Origin: an uncultured Collinsella sp.
GTDB lineage: Bacteria > Actinomycetota > Coriobacteriia > Coriobacteriales > Coriobacteriaceae
Length of the DNA: 8,717 bases
Reading direction: 5' to 3'
Assembly (NCBI GenBank): GCA_902464965.1
Contig: CABQLI010000082.1
Span: 1 to 8,717 of the forward strand
This document shows, piece by piece, positions 5,679 through 8,717 of the stretch. Position 1 is the stretch's first letter. Every line of letters begins with the position of its first letter. The translations under genes and the position numbers were made by a program. Under the pieces are notes generated by a model. It ran no database searches. It worked only from the letters and a program-made list of their open reading frames with translations, and had not been told where the DNA came from.

Positions 5679-6113
5679 CTACTGGTTAGCTTGCCCCTCG
5701 AGCATGCCGTCGAGGGTGCGCCAGGCGAGCTCGGCGCATTTGACGCGGGCGGGCATGTGCGAGATGTCCTGGAGCTGGGCGGCTTCGTCCAGGTCTTCCA
5801 GATCTTCCTCGGAGAGCTGCTCGCCGCGGATCATGGCGAGGAAGAGCTCTGCCAGGCGGCGAGCTTCCTCGACGGTCTCGCCGGTGATGAGGTCGGCCAT
5901 GATGTCGGCGCTGGCCTGGCTGATGGCGCAGCCATGACCGGTAAAGGAGGCCTCCTCGATCACACCGTTCTCGACGCGCAGCTGCAAGGTGAGCTCGTCG
6001 CCGCAGCTGGGGTTGATGCCGTCGTGCTCGTGCGTGGGGGCATCCATCTCGTACTTGTAGTCGGGGTGCGAGTTGTGCTCCATAAACGTGGTGGAGGTGT
6101 ACAGATTACCCAT
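5679..6113 (-). CDS. sufU: SufU, sulphur-transfer/scaffold protein of the SUF system
   Basis: A 144-residue SufU of the Gram-positive type. The zinc-site residues are all present: C37 and D39 in SCGDE, C62 in GHGCAIS, and C126 in VKCAELAW, matching C41, D43, C66 and C128 of Bacillus subtilis SufU. The insert between C62 and C126 that sets SufU apart from IscU is present, including an acidic run around 101-110. In this family C37 takes persulphide sulphur from SufS and passes it on to the SufBCD scaffold. The ATG at 6113 has GGAG eight bases upstream and overlaps the sufS end by 8 bases; the frame is open further left in translation but only as sufS shadow. An internal ATG (residue 11) is an alternative but lacks a better site. 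Last gene of the operon, followed by a terminator. Confidence 0.93.
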   Translation of the reverse strand: MGNLYTSTTFMEHNSHPDYKYEMDAPTHEHDGINPSCGDELTLQLRVENGVIEEASFTGHGCAISQASADIMADLITGETVEEARRLAELFLAMIRGEQLSEEDLEDLDEAAQLQDISHMPARVKCAELAWRTLDGMLEGQANQ

Positions 6114-7431
6114 TGAACGTGCTCCAAACGTGATGCAGGCCGGCGATGAACTTATCGATGTCGGCCTTGTCGTTGTAGAAGGCCACGCTGGCGCGGCAGC
6201 AGGCGAGGTTCTCGACGCCCAGCCAGGTAAGCAGCGGCTGCGCGCAGTGGTGACCGGCGCGGATGCACACGCCGTCCATGTCCATGATGCTCGCGACGTC
6301 GTGCGGGTGGATACCCTTGACGTTAAAGCTGACGACGCCGTGATGGTTGTCCCAGTAGATGGAGCCGATGATCTGGACAAAGTCGAGCTGCATGAGCTCG
6401 CCCATCAGGTAGTGGACGAGTGCCTGCTCGCGTGCCTGGATGTTTTCGTAGCCAACCGTGTTGACGAGGTAGTCGAGAGCGGCGCCTGTGGCGAAGATGC
6501 CGGCGGCGTCCTGCGTGCCTGCCTCGAACTTCTCGGGGACGGGCGCCCAGACGGCGTCCTGCTCGGTGACCGAATCGATCATTTCGCCGCCGGTGAGCAT
6601 GGGCGGCATGGCGTTGAGCAGGTCCATCTTGCCCCACAGGACGCCGATGCCCATGGGGCCCATGGCCTTGTGCGCGCTAAAGGCAAAGAAATCGGCGCCC
6701 AGATCGGCCACATCGACCGGCATGTGCGGCAGCGACTGCGCGCCGTCGACGACCAGATAGCCGCCGTACTTGTGCACGAGCTTGCCGAGATTCTTGACCG
6801 GGTTCTCGACGCCCAGCACGTTAGACACCTGACCCACGGCCAAGATTTTGGTCTTGGGGCCCACCTTGGACAGAACCTCCTCGGTGGTGAGTTGACCGGT
6901 CTTGGTGGGGTAGAGGTAGACGAGCTTGGCGCCGGTCTCGCGGCAGACCTGCTGCCACGGAATCAGGTTGGAGTGGTGCTCCATGATGGTGATGACGACC
7001 TCGTCACCGGGCTCGAGCACCGTGGGTGCAAAGCTCTTGGCGACCAGGTTGAGCGATTCGCTCGTGTTGCGGGTGAAGACGACCTCGTTGGCCTGGGGAG
7101 CGCCGATGAGGTCGGCGATCTGCTGGCGCACCTTCGCGATGGCCTCGGTGGCCTCGACGGACAGCGAGTACAGGCCGCGCAGGGGGTTGGCGTTCATGCG
7201 CTGGTAGAAGTCGCGTTCGGCGTCAAGCACGCAGGCGGGGCGCTGCGCGGTGGCGGCGCTATCGAGGAAGGCGATCTCGGGGTGCTGCTGGAAAAGCGGG
7301 AATTGTGCCTTGTAGGGATTGGTCTCGATGTCGACGGTAGGCCAGCCGCGCGAGGCCTCGTCGCTGGCGTCGAGCTCCATAGGCTCCGGTGCGGTACAGG
7401 TGTCGCATTTAACGTGCTCGGTGTCGATCAT
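6106..7431 (-). CDS. sufS: SufS, cysteine desulfurase (group II)
   Basis: A 441-residue PLP enzyme that turns L-cysteine into L-alanine and an enzyme-bound persulphide for Fe-S cluster building. K255 in SAHKAMGPMG holds PLP, H152 in EHHSN stacks on the ring, D229 and Q232 in VDGAQS contact the cofactor, and C396 in RAGHHCAQPLL is the catalytic cysteine. These correspond to K226 and C364 of E. coli SufS. The protein is about 35 residues longer than usual: the first 40 or so residues are acidic and carry a C9-x2-C12 pair (KCDTC) before the normal start near PYKAQFP. The ATG at 7431 overlaps the sufD stop in ATGA and has GAGGAG five bases upstream, which supports the long form. Its partner SufU follows directly with an 8-base overlap. 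Confidence 0.95.
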   Translation of the reverse strand: MIDTEHVKCDTCTAPEPMELDASDEASRGWPTVDIETNPYKAQFPLFQQHPEIAFLDSAATAQRPACVLDAERDFYQRMNANPLRGLYSLSVEATEAIAKVRQQIADLIGAPQANEVVFTRNTSESLNLVAKSFAPTVLEPGDEVVITIMEHHSNLIPWQQVCRETGAKLVYLYPTKTGQLTTEEVLSKVGPKTKILAVGQVSNVLGVENPVKNLGKLVHKYGGYLVVDGAQSLPHMPVDVADLGADFFAFSAHKAMGPMGIGVLWGKMDLLNAMPPMLTGGEMIDSVTEQDAVWAPVPEKFEAGTQDAAGIFATGAALDYLVNTVGYENIQAREQALVHYLMGELMQLDFVQIIGSIYWDNHHGVVSFNVKGIHPHDVASIMDMDGVCIRAGHHCAQPLLTWLGVENLACCRASVAFYNDKADIDKFIAGLHHVWSTFNG

Positions 7432-8699
7432 GCGAGCTCCTCTTCAAAGTTGTCGATCAGGTTGTTGCCCAGGCGGACGACGGCGGCGCGGGTGCACTCG
7501 TCGGTGGCGGAAAGCGCGGCGTCCTCCAGCTTGGCGCGGATGAACAGGTCCTCGGCGGCGTTTTGGTCAAGGCCTCGGCAGGCGAGGTAGAACAGTTGCT
7601 CGTCGCGGACGTGACCGATGGTGGCGCCGTGGTTGCCGGCAACGTCGTCCTCGTCGCAGAGAATGACGGGAACGGTCTTGTTGTCGACGCCCTTGTTGGC
7701 CAAAAGCACCGTCTCGCGCTCGGTGCCGGTTGCACCCTTGCAGCCGTGCACGAGGTCGATGGTGCCGCGGTAGACCTTCTTGGACGTGCCGGTCAGCACG
7801 CCGTTGGCGTCGATCTCGCACTCGGTCTTGCGACCGCGGTGGCGCAGCTCGTAGTTAAAGTCGCGCACCTGCTCGCGGGCGCCCAGGTAGTCAGTATCGA
7901 TGGTGACCTTGGCGGTATCGCCTAGAAGGTCGCCGGCAAGGCCGGTGGCGCTGGCGCCGGCGCCCAGGACGGTGTGCTGCACGTTGACGCGCGCGCCCTC
8001 GTCCAGGAACAGGCCGGTGTCGTCGAGTGCGATCCAGCTATCGTCGAGTGTCTGCGTGCAGGTTACGTTGACGGTGGCGTACTCGTGGGCGCACACGCGT
8101 AGCACGGAGCCCACGACGCCTTGGCCGGCAACGGGGGAGTCCAGGGCTATGCACAAGTCGAGCGTTGCCTGCGGACGGGCGACGACATCGATGGCGGCGA
8201 TGGCCGCGGCGGCATCGACACCGCTTACACGCACGGTAACCGTGGCGTGCTTGTGCGCGGGCACATCGATGACGACGCGCTTGGTGGCGTGGTCGGCCAG
8301 GTAGGTGTAGGCAGCCTCGCCCATGCCAGTCTCGAAGGCCTCAGCGGGGGAGAGCTCCTCCTCCAGCTTAATGGCACCGGCCTGGTAGACGGAGGTGGCG
8401 GGCACGTCAAGCTCGGTCTCGGGCGTGATGCGGGCGCGGTCGGCGGCATCGCCAGGGGCGGAGGCGCGGCGCTCGGGGAAGCTCTCGGCCATGGCGTCCA
8501 TGGCGGCGTCGAACGCGTCTGCCACGCCAGTAAACTGCTCGTCCAAACCCTCAACCTCAATGGTCTCGGCGGGAGCGGCAGCAAGCTCGTCAGAAAGCTC
8601 GAGCTTGGTCTGGTTCATTTTCAACCAGCCCCAGGTTGCTGCGGGCATCGCGTTGACTTGCTCGAGCGTGGTAGCAGCGGTGTTGGTTTCCTGTTTCAT
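7428..8699 (-). CDS. sufD: SufD, Fe-S cluster assembly scaffold subunit
   Basis: A 423-residue protein of the SufB/SufD family. The right-handed helix core spans about residues 135-395; its C-terminal signature NHGATIGHVRDEQLFYLACRGL covers 356-377, followed by an Ala/Glu-rich helical tail. H357 in NHGAT fits E. coli SufD His360, which works with a SufB cysteine at the cluster-building interface. The residues that make SufB catalytic cannot be judged here, and the placement after a SufB C-terminus and before sufS identifies it as SufD, not SufB. The N-terminal 130 residues (with WGWLKMNQT at 23-31) are less conserved, as is usual in SufD. The ATG at 8699 follows AAGGAG ten bases upstream and overlaps the sufB stop as TAATG. 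It acts in the cytosolic SufB-SufC-SufD complex. Confidence 0.93.
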   Translation of the reverse strand: MKQETNTAATTLEQVNAMPAATWGWLKMNQTKLELSDELAAAPAETIEVEGLDEQFTGVADAFDAAMDAMAESFPERRASAPGDAADRARITPETELDVPATSVYQAGAIKLEEELSPAEAFETGMGEAAYTYLADHATKRVVIDVPAHKHATVTVRVSGVDAAAAIAAIDVVARPQATLDLCIALDSPVAGQGVVGSVLRVCAHEYATVNVTCTQTLDDSWIALDDTGLFLDEGARVNVQHTVLGAGASATGLAGDLLGDTAKVTIDTDYLGAREQVRDFNYELRHRGRKTECEIDANGVLTGTSKKVYRGTIDLVHGCKGATGTERETVLLANKGVDNKTVPVILCDEDDVAGNHGATIGHVRDEQLFYLACRGLDQNAAEDLFIRAKLEDAALSATDECTRAAVVRLGNNLIDNFEEELA

Positions 8700-8717
8700 T
8701 ATCCGATCGCTCCTTCC
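8699..8717 (-). CDS. sufB: SufB C-terminus (partial, last five codons)
   Basis: The right edge of the window, read on the minus strand from 8716, gives GAA GGA GCG ATC GGA TAA, that is EGAIG and stop. SufB proteins typically end in EGSVG or EGAIG, and sufB normally stands directly before sufD. The stop TAA shares its last base with the sufD ATG (TAATG), so the two are translationally coupled. Only five residues are visible, so the call rests on this ending and on gene order. Confidence 0.7.

Noticed and set aside
6073..7590. Plus-strand open frame of 505 codons opposite sufS
   Set aside because: Antisense shadow of sufS; rich in Val/Asp/Gly/His without motifs, and sufS has all catalytic residues.
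1..8717. CRISPR array, tandem repeat array or insertion sequence ends
   Set aside because: No regularly spaced repeats and no terminal inverted repeats with target duplication could be found around the transposase-like gene.

Overview
The window looks like chromosome from a high-GC anaerobic actinobacterium of the class Coriobacteriia, most likely Collinsella or a close relative. This rests on GC-rich codon use, a Gram-positive type SUF operon ending in sufU, a GGGtGRT-family gene paired with a NifU-like scaffold gene, and a fumarate-reductase/L-aspartate-oxidase type flavoprotein. The taxonomic call is an inference; no rRNA is present.

Layout, left to right. (1) 1-89: the 3' part of a tRNA-Lys(CTT) gene on the + strand and its terminator. 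(2) 90-263: a short gap with two hairpins. (3) 264-1790, minus strand: a soluble FAD-binding protein of the NadB/FrdA family with a changed substrate pocket. (4) 1791-2044: a gap holding the terminator of the next unit. (5) 2045-3802, minus strand: a two-gene unit of a NifU-like Fe-S scaffold protein followed by a GGGtGRT protein, with a candidate -10 box near 3896 and a strong terminator at 1975-2009. (6) 3803-4205: divergent intergenic region. (7) 4206-5018, plus strand: a REP-associated (Y1/HUH) transposase-like protein with a C-terminal helix-turn-helix, in which the residue at the usual catalytic tyrosine position is serine. (8) 5019-5678: 660 bases with no convincing gene but several inverted repeats, ending in the terminator of the SUF operon. 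(9) 5679-8717, minus strand: tightly overlapped sufB (only the last five codons and stop) - sufD - sufS - sufU.

The theme is iron-sulphur cluster assembly. SufS takes sulphur from cysteine and passes it to SufU, which hands it to the SufB-SufC-SufD scaffold (sufC and most of sufB lie beyond the right edge). Two kilobases away sits a second, different U-type scaffold with a partner protein of unknown function (GGGtGRT). The transposase-like gene stands between the two Fe-S units. The most noteworthy points are the uncharacterised scaffold/GGGtGRT pair, the transposase-like protein without its expected tyrosine, a CxxC-bearing N-terminal extension on SufS, the altered active site of the flavoprotein, and a possible structured RNA around 5385-5515.
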